Assembly (NCBI GenBank): GCA_033961575.1 | Contig: CM066727.1 | Coordinates: forward strand, 149,405,434-149,469,433 | Length of the DNA stretch: 64,000 nucleotides | Reading direction: 5' to 3' | Source: Aselliscus stoliczkanus | Lineage: Eukaryota > Chordata > Mammalia > Chiroptera > Hipposideridae | In this document: one piece after another, positions 53,851-64,000 of the stretch | How positions within the stretch are numbered: the first letter of the stretch is position 1 | Layout: every line of letters starts with the position of its first letter | Position numbers and translations under genes: made by a program | The notes under the pieces: model-generated | What the model was told of the DNA's origin: nothing | Databases searched by the model: none | The model's input: the letters and a program-made list of their open reading frames with translations, nothing else

Positions 53851-54905
53851 TGCGGGGGGCCAGCCCCCGCTGACCAGGGTCCCAAGAAGGTGGACACGGA
53901 GTCGGCGTATACGAAAGACAGAAAATCTTTATTACAGTAAAGGCATTTAAATAGGTGGAGACACCGGAAAGAGGTTCTCAGAAGTGTCACACCTTATTGT
54001 TAAAGCCTAGCTCCTTTTATAGGGGCTTTTGACTATTATCTTAATTACAAGTTATGTTTCACATGACCATGATGTTTTTCCTTACTCAGAACTTTTACTT
54101 TTTGTAATTGTATCTTTCCAGGGTACACTGTGGCCTGTTCAAGGATTTTACTTATCATCTAAAAAGTGGTTACCATGGCTACCTTACAGGGCATATACTT
54201 GAACTATTGTCAAGAGTTTAGGCAAGAAACTATTTCTATGGGATTATAATACTTAGTAGCAAAAGGAGTTTTAAACTTTTCCTATCTTTACAAAGAGCTG
54301 CATGTTTTTTGTAATAGAGGGTAACATCTGTTTCTCAGTCAAAGCTTCAGTATCTGTTGCTAGCAATGTACAGAACAAAGAGTTAAAACAAGGCTGTTAA
54401 TTAAAATAACTTATGGTCAGTAAGTTGCCTCTTATCAGAACTTTCATGGCCGAGAGACCTTGGTCTCCTGGTCTCCAAGGAAACCTTTCACAGCTGCACA
54501 GGCAAGGACGAATGATAGCACCAGTTTCTCACAGAGGCTGTCTGTTTCTCACAGACTGGCTTTTTTAGGCCTATGTGGCCAAAGGCCTATGCCTCAGTTT
54601 CCAAAGGGGCTTGAGTCCCCAATATCTCAATTTAGGGGTTCCCCACAGAACTACCGCCTGGCTTAGGTTGTCTCCCCTCGTTTAGGAGATCTTACCCGTC
54701 TTTGGCTGCGTAGTTAGCTCATTGGGGTATACAGGAACTTGCCATAAATGCAGTGAGTATATTGTCTCCTATAGGAGGAAAGGCACATGGGTTCTTAGAG
54801 GCAGGAGATATTACATGACCAACCATAAGGCAACACCCCCAATATCCAGTGCTGAGCAGGGCAATGTGGCCTTGTCAGACACTGGGGGGCTGTCGGCTTC
54901 CCACA
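53851..54905 (-). repeat. Provirus 2 5' LTR
   Basis: 1055 bases with the same TATA and AATAAA layout as provirus 1. It ends exactly at the GCAACT duplication inside the SINE. Confidence 0.95.
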
Positions 54906-57100
54906 GCAACTTGTCTGTTCCCCTCCCCCAATTCCCCAATAAAATCTTTTTTAAAAAAAAGAAAGAAAGAAAAAAAAGCAGTAAGGATTCAGACCATTCA
55001 AGAGGGATGCAAGACTGCAGGAAACTCAGACATTTTCTTAAACGGCCTGCTCACAGACTCACTCACTCGCAGGCACTCACCTTAGGCTCCAGTGGAGAGA
55101 CAATGACTCATTGGAGACATACAGAGGGCAGACTTATGTGTGTGACTTCAGGAGGAGGACTGGAAGACAGTTAACAATTTCCTGGTGAAGGTTTTTTTCT
55201 TCCATGCAGCACGCAGCTGGTGCCATCTTTTCTACACTGAACTCACCTCCACAGGCCAAAACTGAATCTGATTGGCCTGGTGTGTTCCACTTTTTGCCCT
55301 GCTGACTCAGCTGGGACCCTACCTCATCTAACTCTCACACCATCAGAACACTTTCTCCATGAGCAACAAGCCCCTCATGAATTGCACTCTTTCTTGGAAA
55401 ACTATCAGAGTCCATGGGCCCCAGGCAGCTGGCAACTGGCCTCAGTGTGCTCTGAGACTTTTGCTGAGTCTCTCCAGGCTCAGCATTGGTACCAAAACAG
55501 AATCTAAGTTAACCTGGTGACTACAACTCTTCCCACTCTAGTGATTCCCTGAGACCCTGTCTCGCCCAACTTGCATACTGCAGGAGGCTTTACCAGTGGC
55601 TGAACCTTAAGGGAGCTAGCAGGTAGCAGCAGGCCTCTGAGTGTCCTGGATTTTTGCAGTTACCCCAGGCCTAATACTGGTGGCAGCTGTCCACAGATCA
55701 CAGCATGACCTATCCCATGTACCTTCAGGTTTAGCACAGGCAGTGAACAACCACAAATCATTGCCAGGTATCTCCTACCAGGTAACCCCTATCAGGTAGC
55801 CCCTGGCCAGTCACAGGCATTGGCTGACCTGGGCCTGCACTGGAACCCCTCTCAAGAGGCCCCAGAACCAACATATTTGAAGGTTGGCTTCAGACCATAG
55901 TAGAGCACCACCCAATCAACCCCACAAGTGGCACACAAAAAGGGTAGTCTCAACAGGCACCAGAGCCCACTAGGATGTGAGTCCCACTCAGTGGAGTAAG
56001 CCCCTCTGCACAGCAGCCTGTAGGCTGTGGATGTGGCCAAACCCCACAGCCAAATCAGCCTTATTGTCAGTCTCACCCACTCACATGCCAATAGCAACCA
56101 AGGCTCAACTATAACAGGAGAACACACACAAACCATACAAGGGACACTCCTGGAGCACCCAGTGCAGGTAACCAGGGAGACTGGGCCACTGGGCCCCACA
56201 AGGCACCTACTATATAAACCCACCTGACCAAGACAGGGAGACATAGCAGATCTACCTAATACATAGAAACAAATACAGAGGGGCATCCAAAATGAGGAAA
56301 CAAAGAAATGCATTCCAAATGAAAGAACAGGAGAAAACTCCAGAAACGGAACTAAACAAAAGAGAGGCAAGCAATCTACCAGATATAGAGTTCAAAACAG
56401 TGGTTTATAAGGATGCTCAATGAACTTAGTGAGAACTTCAACAAAGAGATTGCAAGCATAAAAAAGGCCATAGAGACCATAAAAAAGAAACAGTCAGAAG
56501 TGAAGACTATAATAACTGAAATGAAGAATACACTAGAAGGAATCACCAGCAGACTAGATGAAGCAGAGGACTGAATCAGTGATTTAGAAGGCAAGATAGC
56601 AGAAAATACCCAATCAAAAACAGCAAAAAGGAAAAAAATCCAAAAATAATGAGAACAGTTTAAGAAACCTCTGGGACAACATCAAGTGTAACAACATTTA
56701 CATCATAGGGGTACCAGAAGGAGAGGAGAGAGAGCAAGGGATTGAGACCTATTTGAAGAAATAATGACTAAAAACATTTCTAACCTGGCGAAGGAAATAG
56801 ACATACAAGTACAGGAAGCACAGAGAATCCCAAATAGGATGAACCCAAACATGCTTACACCTATACAAATTATAATTAAAATGACAAAGGTTAAAGTAAA
56901 AGAGAGAATCTTAAAAGGAGTAAGACAAAGGCAATTAGTCACCTCCAAGGGAGCTCCCAGAAGACTGCCAGCTGATTTCTCAACAGAAACTTTGCAGGCA
57001 ATAGGGACTGGCGGGATATATTCAAAGTGATGCGCAATGAAAAGCAAGGACCTACAACCAAGATTATTCTATCCATCAAGGCTTTCATAGATACAGAAAA

Positions 57101-58830
57101 CATTTTGATAGTTGCCAGATGGGAGGAGAGTTGGAGGTGTGGGTGAAAGAAGGAGAAGGGATAAAGAAATATAAATTGGTTATTGCAAAGTAGTCATGGG
57201 GATGTAGGGTATAATATAAAATATATAGTTAATAATATTGTAATAACTATGTAGAGTGTCAGATGGGTACTAGATATGTTGGGGATGATAGATAGGAGGG
57301 GATTCGGGGACAGGGTGAAAAAGGTGAACGAATTAAAAAGTACAAACTGGTAGTTACAAAATATCATGGGGATGTAAAGTAAAGCATAGGGAATATAGTC
57401 AGTGATATGGAAATAACTATGTATAGTGAAAAGTGGGTACTAGACTAGTCAGGGGGATAATTTCTTTTTTTTTTAAAGATTTTATTAAGGAATTGGGGGA
57501 GGGAACAACACTGGGGAATCAGGGAAGGGAAACAGACAAGTTGCTGTCCTTTCGTTCTTCATTCTAATTATGGAGGATGTCGTCTCACTGGCACATGTTG
57601 GTATTATCATTGTGCTCTTTCCCTGTGAGACAATCGGTCACTGGCCACTGTACAGCTGCTCACGGTGGCTCACAGCAGCTCATGCCAGCTGCCAGCCGCT
57701 CACACTGGCTGCCAGCCACTCACGGTAGCTCACGGCAGCCTACGCCATCACTGGCAACTCACAGCAGCCCAGCTCCAGGTCGAGCTGTTGTTCACCATCT
57801 TAGCTGTAGAGGGCGCAGCATCACTGGCCCTCATATGGAATTCGAACCACAGCCCTGCTGCTCAGATCTGGTGTGCCAAGCCAACTGTTAACCAATGTGC
57901 CACACAGCCAGCCCGGGATCACTTCTTAAATTATGTAAATGTCTAACCACTATTCTGTACACCTAAAATTAATATAAAATAATATTGAATGTCAACTGGA
58001 ATTGAAAAAATTTTTAAAGGGGAATAAAAAGATCCAAATTCTGTATAAAACAAATAAGTCATAGGGGTGTAATGTACAGCATAGGGAATATAGTCAATAA
58101 TATTGTGATAGCATTCTATGGTGTCAGACGGTTGCTGGACTTATGGTGCTCACTTCTTTAGATATATAAATGTTGAATAGATATGATGTACCCCTGAAGC
58201 TAATATAATATTGTATGTTAGCTATATTTTTAATTAAAATATTTTTATAAAGAATACAGAAATGAACAGTAGATTAAATGTAACAGAGGATTGACTCAAC
58301 AATTTGGAAAAGAAGGTAGCAGAAAACACCCAATCAGAACAGCTAAAAGAAAAAAAGGATCCAAAAAAATGAGGATCGTTTAAGGGGCCTCTGGGACAAC
58401 ATCATGCATACCAACTTCCCATCATAGGGGTGCCAGAAGAAGAAGAGAGAGACCAGGGAATTGAAAACCTATTTGAAGAAGTAATGATGGAAAACTTCCC
58501 TAACCTGGCAAAGAAAATAGACATACAAGTCCAGGAAGCACAGAGTCCCAAACAGAATGAACCCCAAAATGCCCACACGAAGATGCATTATAATTAAAAT
58601 GCAAAGGTAAATTAAAGGACCTATAATCAAGATTACTGTACCCAGAAAAACTGACATTTAGAATCAAAGGTCAGATAAAGAGATTCCCAGACAAGAAAAA
58701 CTAAACGAGTTCATCACCACTAATCCAGTATTACAAGTAATGTCAAAGGGACTTTTTTAAGAAGAAGAAAAAAAACACACAAAAATATGAATAACAAATA
58801 CAATAGCTACATATCTATCAATAATTTCTT
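57101..58830 (+). mobile_element. Mosaic of L1 3' UTR and HAL1/L1 ORF1 fragments
   Basis: Several tail-like pieces repeat the pattern ATGGGGATGTA...AATATTGTAATAACTATGTA...TCAGATGGGTACTAGA, at about 57180, 57370 and 58060. At 58250-58740 an ORF1-like piece reads GGCCTCTGGGACAACATCAT...ACAAGTCCAGGAAGCACAGA and ends CAGTATTACAAGTAATGTCA, as in HAL1-type elements. All are decayed. Confidence 0.6.
57468..57914 (-). mobile_element. Long tRNA-headed SINE, reversed
   Basis: AAAGATTTTATTAAGGAATT to ...GTGCCACACAGCCAGCCC. Flanks GGGATAATTTCTT / GGGATCACTTCTT. More diverged than the other long copies. Confidence 0.85.
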
Positions 58831-58834
58831 TTAA

Positions 58835-59266
58835 GGGCCGGCCGAGTGGCGCATTGGTTAAGCGCTGGTTTTGGGATGCCAGCGGCCCTGGTTCGGATCC
58901 CACATGAGGGCCAGTGACACTGCCCTCTACAGCTAGCGACAGCTCCACCTGGAGCTGGGCTGTGCGAGTCCCGGTGATGGTGTGGGCTGCAGCCCCTGCT
59001 GCAGTGGGCTGCCATGGGCTACAGTGAGTGGCCCGCAGCCAGAGTGAGCGGCTGGCAGCCAAGCGTGGGCTGCCAATAGCCTCGGTGAGCGACATCCAGA
59101 GGCCAGCGACCGATCTGCCTCATCCGGGAAGAGCGCAATGACGATACCAACAGTGAAGCGACATCCTCCGCAACTGGACTGAAGAGCAAAAAGACAGCAA
59201 CTTGTCTGTACCCCTTCCCCGATTCCCCAACTCTGTTCCCCTCCGCCAATTCCCCAATAAAAAAAA
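58835..59266 (+). mobile_element. Long tRNA-headed SINE
   Basis: GGGCCGGCCGAGTGGCGCAT...CCCCAATAAAAAAAATAATA. AATAATTTCTTTTAA flanks it on both sides. It belongs to the young subfamily lacking the ATGGGCC body motif. Confidence 0.92.
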
Positions 59267-60470
59267 TAATAATAATTTCTTTTAATTTAAATAGATTAAA
59301 TATCCCAATCAAAAGACAGGATGTCTAAATGGATAAGAAAACAAAACCCTTACATACAAGAAACTCACTTCAGATTGAAAAACATACACAGACTGAAAGT
59401 AAAGGGATGGAAAAAAATATTTCATGAAAAATGAAATTGAAAAAACAAAAGCTGGGGTAGCAATACTTATACTAGACAAAACAGACTTTAAAACAAAGGC
59501 TATAACAAGAGACAAAAAAGGACCCAGTAATTCCACTTCTGGGTATTTATTTTAAAAAAAACAAAACACTAATTCAAAAAGACATATGCATCCTTATGTT
59601 CATTGCAGCATTATTTACAATAACCAAGATATGGAAGCAACATAATTGTCCATCAATAGATGAATGGATAAAAAAGGGGCAGTACATATATACAATAAAA
59701 TATTACTCAGCCATAAAAAGGAATTAAATCTTGCCATTTGAGACAACATGGATGGACTTAGAAGGTATTATGCCAAGTGAAATAAGTCAAACAGAGAAAT
59801 ACAAATACCATATGACTTCATTTATACATGGAATCTAAAAAAATAAAATAAAAAACCAAACAAAGCAGAAGTAAATTTGTAAATTCATAGATACAGAGAA
59901 CATTTTGATAGTTGCCAAATGGGAGGTGGGTTGGGGGAATGGGTGAAGGGTGGGAATTGATTAAGAAGTACAAATTGGTACTTATAAAATAGTAATGGGT
60001 ATGTAAATTACAGCATAGGGAATATGGTCAATAATATTGTAATAACTATGTATGGTGTCAGATGGGTACTAGACTTATCAGGGTGATCACTTCGTAAGTT
60101 ACATAAATGTCTAAACACCATGTTGTACACCTGAAACTAATATAATATTGTATATCAACTGCAATTAAAAAATTAAAAAAATATTTTAAAAAACAGGGAA
60201 AATCTCCTTAACGTTGGTCTTGGCCATAATTTGTTTGGATATGACACCAAAAGAAACAAAAGCAAAAGAAAAAAGCATAAATAAACTAAAACATCCAACT
60301 AAAAAGCTTCAACACAGCAATCGGAATGAACTACATGAAAAGGCCACCTACAAAATGGGAGAAAATATTTCCAAACCATATATCTGATATGGCGTTAATG
60401 TCCAAAAAATATAAGGAACTCATACAACTCAATAAGAGAAAAGCAAGTGAATAATTTTAAAGTCTAAGAA
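59267..60470 (+). mobile_element. L1/HAL1 3' fragments
   Basis: AGACAGGATGTCTAAATGGA..., GGACCCAGTAATTCCACTTC, GAAGCAACATAATTGTCCAT and TTGTACACCTGAAACTAATA are successive L1-class landmarks, ending in an A-rich tail near 60180. A further ORF2-derived piece runs to about 60450 (AAGGAACTCATACAACTCAA). Confidence 0.7.
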
Positions 60471-62188
60471 ATGTCAAATGTAAAATTTCACTGAATTAAA
60501 AGAGATAGCATAAGTGATTTAAGGTTAACACCTTGTTTCAGGGCAAACAGGGTTTCTATGAATGCCAGGCTCCTTAGTTGGTGCTGAGCAAAAAAATCTT
60601 GACCATTTGTCTTCCCCTCAAAGGCAGTTCACAAAGCCTGCACCTCAAAGATACTAAAATACGTGCGTGGAAGGGATGAGAATTCATTACAAAAGCACCT
60701 GGCAGCGAGGTTACAACCAGAGGTGAGTGTGCCTGAGCAGTCCAAAAATGTTGTCCACCAGGCTGTAATTGACAGGAGAGGCCCCAGGATGGCTGGGGAA
60801 CCAGCTTGCAAAGTTATCTCTGTTCTTTATCACCTCCAGAAATAAGCTCAAAGGTTGCTTAGGTAATAATCAGTTACAAAAAAGCATGATGATGATTAAT
60901 TTTAAATGTTTGATGCTGACATTGAAAAATATATGGCTTAATAGACTATTTTATAATCATGTTAAAAGAAAAATGAGTTTAAAGTCCACTATAAAAACTG
61001 CATAGCTGAATGGAGAGAGCAAACAACCATAAATATGGAGTGCAGTAAAAATGGTTTTTAAATAGAGCATTAAATGTAAAAAGAAGAGTTGCCAAGAATA
61101 TTTTTAAGGGATCCAGTAATTTGATGGCAACAAGACGCACTTAAAAAGACATTAACAAGAATTGGGAGATCTAAGCTCTCTCATGTCAGTATAATTTAGG
61201 AAAATCAAGTGTTCTCACCATAATATCATGTTTCAGGGCAAAATCATTGAGGAGAAAAATGGGATCACTCAATAATGATAAAAATAAGTTGTCAAAAAGT
61301 TAATGATCCTGGGCCGGCAGAGTGGCACGGTGGTTGGGTGTTGGCTTGGGAGGCCAGCAGTCCCGGTTCGGGTTCCACATGTGAGGGCCAATGACACTGC
61401 CCTCAAAAAAAAAAAAAAGTTAATGATTCTGAACAACTAGATACAAAATACAATTTATACAGATGAGAGGAATGAGCAAAAAGCAGGGATAGGTAGCAAT
61501 ATAATTAAAGATTTCAATGTTTGACTATCAAAACATGATATTTAGTAAGCAAAAATATTAATGAAGAATCTAGTATGCATTGTAAGATTCTTGTTTTATG
61601 CCCATAAGTTATATATTACAATAAATAACTGACAAATAGGACAAAGAAATGCCGTTTCTTTCCAAGAAGATATAAATGTCACAAGTTTGATCATACCTGG
61701 ACACAAAGATACACTCCAAAAAACTTAACGTCAGGGTGCTTTACCTGTACAATGTGTTAAGATGAACAACCGAGCAAGAGCTCACTGCGTGATATGCATA
61801 CAGGCCAGTACTATGACATTGGCTTTTGAGAAAAAAAGAAGCTGTATTTGTGAGGCACCTGGCAAGGAAACAAGAGGCAGGCTCAAATCTGCCTCTCTGG
61901 TCCAGGGTTCGGGGCAGGGTTTTAAGAGGTTTCAGCACCAGACCTTCCAAGACAACGTACTCTTCTCTTCTGAAAGGGTTATTACACTCAGTATGGAACA
62001 TGTCCTGGTTGTTTGGTTCCATGGGAGACTAAGAGTTAAGAGTTCACAAGCGTTACTAATGAGTGGTGTGAAGTTTGGTTCTGGGTTTTGTTAGAAACAG
62101 GCTAGGACTAGTTTGAACTGATTCTGCGGTTGCAAGAGCAGAATAGGAAAATGCCCAACCACAGAAAATACATTAAAATATTATCTTA
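60471..62188. other. Intergenic, mostly unassigned
   Basis: Only a short SINE (61311-61414) is clear. The open frames on both strands near 61741-62094 overlap each other and show no recognisable domain. Confidence 0.45.
61311..61414 (+). mobile_element. Short tRNA-headed SINE
   Basis: GGGCCGGCAGAGTGGCACGG...GGTTCGGGTTCCAC... plus poly(A). Flanks AAAAAGTTAATGATCCT / AAAAAGTTAATGATTCT. Confidence 0.88.
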
Positions 62189-62530
62189 AGGGCCAGCCAA
62201 GTGGTTAAGAGTTGGCTTGGAGGCGTGAGCACTGAGCAGCAGGGCTGCCGGTTAGGTTCCCATGTGGGCCAGTGATGCTGCGCCCTCTAAAGCTAAGATT
62301 GTGAACAACAACTCGACCTGGATCTGGGCTGCAGTGAGTGGCTGGTGACGGCATAGGCTGCAGCCCCTGCAGCAGTAGGCTGCCATATGCAACAGTGAGC
62401 AGCCAGCAGCCAATGTGAGCGGCCAGCAACTGGTAGCCGACAAGAGTTGCCGTGAGCTGCCATGAGCTGCCATGAGCCGCCGTCCAATTCCCCAACGCTG
62501 TTCCCCTCCCTCAACTCCCCAATAAAATCT
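62189..62530 (+). mobile_element. Long tRNA-headed SINE
   Basis: AGGGCCAGCCAAGTGG... to ...CCCAATAAAATCTTCTTTTC. The part between the GCCGCCGTCC and AATTCCCCAACG body motifs is deleted. It is the left arm of a tail-to-tail inverted pair. Confidence 0.85.
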
Positions 62531-62536
62531 TCTTTT

Positions 62537-62935
62537 CTTTTTTTTTTTTTTTTAAGATTTTATTAGGGAATTGGGGGAGGGGAACAGACAAGTTGCTGTC
62601 CTTTTGGTGTTCAATCTAGTTGTGGAGGACATTGCTTCATTGACCCATGTTGATATTATCATTGCGCTCTTCCCGGGTGAGGCAGATGGGTCGCCGTCCA
62701 TTGAACAGCCGCTCACGGCGGCTCTTGGCAGCTCACGCTGGCTGCCTGCCACTCACTATGGCTCACGGTGGTTCACAGCAGCTCACGGCAGCCCAGCTCC
62801 AGGTCTAGCTGTTGTTCACCATCTTAGCTGTAGAGAGCAGTGTCACTGGCCCGCATGTGGGATCCAAACCAGAGCCCTGCTACTCAGAACTGGTGTCCCA
62901 AACCAGCTCTTAACCAACAAGCCACTCAGCTGGCC
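62537..62935 (-). mobile_element. Long tRNA-headed SINE, reversed
   Basis: AAGATTTTATTAGGGAATTG to ...AAGCCACTCAGCTGGCCCC. It is flanked by CCCCAATAAAAT on both sides, so it integrated in the tail of the preceding + copy. Confidence 0.85.
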
Positions 62936-63059
62936 CCCAATAAAATATTTTAAAATGAATAAATAGTAAAATGAAATATCACCTTAACAATTATCTAGAT
63001 CAGGGATGAAATCTAAAACCAATAATGCTTAGCTGCCAAGAAAATTAAATACCACAAAC

Positions 63060-63715
63060 AGATGCAATTTTAAGAAATCTAGCCCAAATAGAACATAAAG
63101 TTAATTGCACCAAATGATGCAACTGCTTTGGAAACCAGTTGGGCAGTTCCCCAAAAAGTTTCACATACAGTTGCCATATGACTCAGCAATTCCAAACGTA
63201 GGTATATACCCAGGAGAACTGAAAAGATGTTTACACAAAAACTTGTACACAAATGTTCATATCAGCATTATTTTAAGAGCTAAAAAGTGGAAACAACCCA
63301 AATGTTCATCAACTGATGAATGGATTTTTAAAATGTGATATATCTATACAACAAAATATTATTCCGTCATAAAAAGGAATGAACTATTGATATATACTAC
63401 AGCATGGATGAACCTTGAAAATATGCCTAAGTGAAAAAATCCAGACATAAAATGTCACACATTGTATGATCCCATTTATATGAAATGTTCAAAATAGGCA
63501 AGCCCATACTGACAGAAAGTACATAGTGATTGGCAGGGGATCATGGCAGGGCAGAATGAGGAGTGACTGTTGATGGGTACAAGGTTTCTTTTTGAAGTGA
63601 TGAATATTCTGGAGTTAGATAGTGGTAATACTTCATAACCTAAAAACCACTGAATTGTACATTTTAAAAGGGTGAATTTTATGGTATGTGAATTGAATCC
63701 CAATAAAAATACAAA
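63060..63715 (+). mobile_element. Old L1 3' end
   Basis: The region 63105-63338 still reads as an ORF2p C-terminus (YDSAIPNVGIYPGELKRCLH, KKWKQPKCSSTDEWIF). A 3' UTR with CTGGAGTTAGATAGTGGTAA and an AATAAAAATACAAAC tail follows. It is diverged. Confidence 0.75.
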
Positions 63716-64000
63716 CAAAAAGTTAGTTTCATCAAATAGCTACTTTACAAATAAAAATAGAAGAAAAATGAATAAAGAATTGAAAATCTATGCCTATAAT
63801 ATGAGTGGCAGGTGGAAGGATTCTCAACTGTACAAATAAATTAGATGATCAGATAGAGAAGGTCAATTTCCTACCCTAACCAGTACTTAACATTTGCATA
63901 GTTCAAGAGTAAATTGGGTTACAAAACAGGTATCTAAAGTATCAGTTTGTAGTTTGATTAAGATAGATAGTTATTTCTCTGTGGAGTAGTTTGAGCATAA

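Larger units (their letters stand above)
48383..54905 (-). mobile_element. Provirus 2, class II ERV lacking pol
   Basis: Same order and orientation as provirus 1. Flanked by its own 6-base duplication GCAACT (48377-48382 and 54906-54911). gag matrix-capsid is open for longer than in copy 1, env is broken, and pol is absent at the same place. Its two LTRs share variants not found in provirus 1 (an extra CAATGTACAG in GCTAGCAATGTACAGAACAA, and TTTCCAGGG), so it is an independent integration and not a segmental duplicate. Confidence 0.95.
48038..54973 (+). mobile_element. SINE split by provirus 2
   Basis: The SINE head and body (GGTCGGCCAAGTGGCTCAGT...AAGGACAGCAACT) occupy 48038-48382. Its end (TTGTCTGTTCCCCTCCCCCA...ATAAAATCTT and A-rich tail) is at 54912-54973. 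The SINE has its own duplication AAAAGCAGTAAG (48026-48037 and 54974-54985). Confidence 0.92.
47684..57100 (+). mobile_element. Second L1 5' part, split by SINE and provirus 2
   Basis: GATCCAAGATGGAGGAGTAG opens a second L1 5' UTR. It runs to 48037, is interrupted by 48038-54973, and resumes at 54986 (GATTCAGACCATTCAAGAGG). ORF1 pieces follow at about 56290-57030, including ISNLAKEIDIQVQEAQRIPN and VRQRQLVTSKGAPRRLPADF, with stops and frameshifts. ORF2 is missing. Confidence 0.75.

Noticed and set aside
61741..62094. Overlapping 93- and 110-codon frames on opposite strands
   Set aside because: There is no similarity to a known domain, no promoter or splice context, and mutual overlap typical of chance open frames.

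Overview
The window is nuclear DNA from a placental mammal. It holds spliced exons with GT/AG borders, L1, HAL1-like, L2 and MIR elements, MaLR LTRs, a processed ribosomal-protein pseudogene and endogenous retroviruses. About twenty copies of a tRNA-headed SINE (head beginning GGCCGGCC...GTGGCGC...GGTTAAG) plus two VES-like composite SINEs suggest a bat, most likely a yinpterochiropteran such as a horseshoe or leaf-nosed bat. The species call is an inference from repeat style.

Layout. Positions 1-2.3 kb hold an LTR remnant, an L1 tail and the decayed last two exons of an RDH16-like retinol dehydrogenase. Positions 4.8-13.9 kb hold a complete four-exon SDR9C7 gene on the + strand with a TATA box; its 313-codon reading frame is intact. 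An RDH16-type sequence just upstream of SDR9C7 on the same strand matches the RDH gene cluster of other mammals. From 14 kb to the end I see no further cellular gene, only a repeat-rich gene desert. It contains L1 pieces of several ages, about twenty lineage-specific SINEs, a mariner-like MITE, a solo LTR, a dead RPL29 retrocopy (38 kb) and two long proviruses.

The two proviruses (24.9-31.7 kb and 48.4-54.9 kb, both on the - strand) are the most striking content. They are class II (betaretrovirus-like) elements with TG...CA LTRs of about 1.05 kb, a tRNA-Lys primer-binding site, a polypurine tract and 6-bp target duplications of different sequence. Both lack nearly all of pro-pol: gag nucleocapsid is followed almost directly by a scrap of integrase C-terminus and then env. 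Both carry a 40-bp tandem repeat in the 5' leader, with 12 and 7 full units. The shared deletion and shared gag defects, on independent integration sites, mean that an already defective element was copied with enzymes supplied in trans. The second provirus sits inside a SINE that itself sits inside an L1, a three-level nest whose target duplications are all readable.
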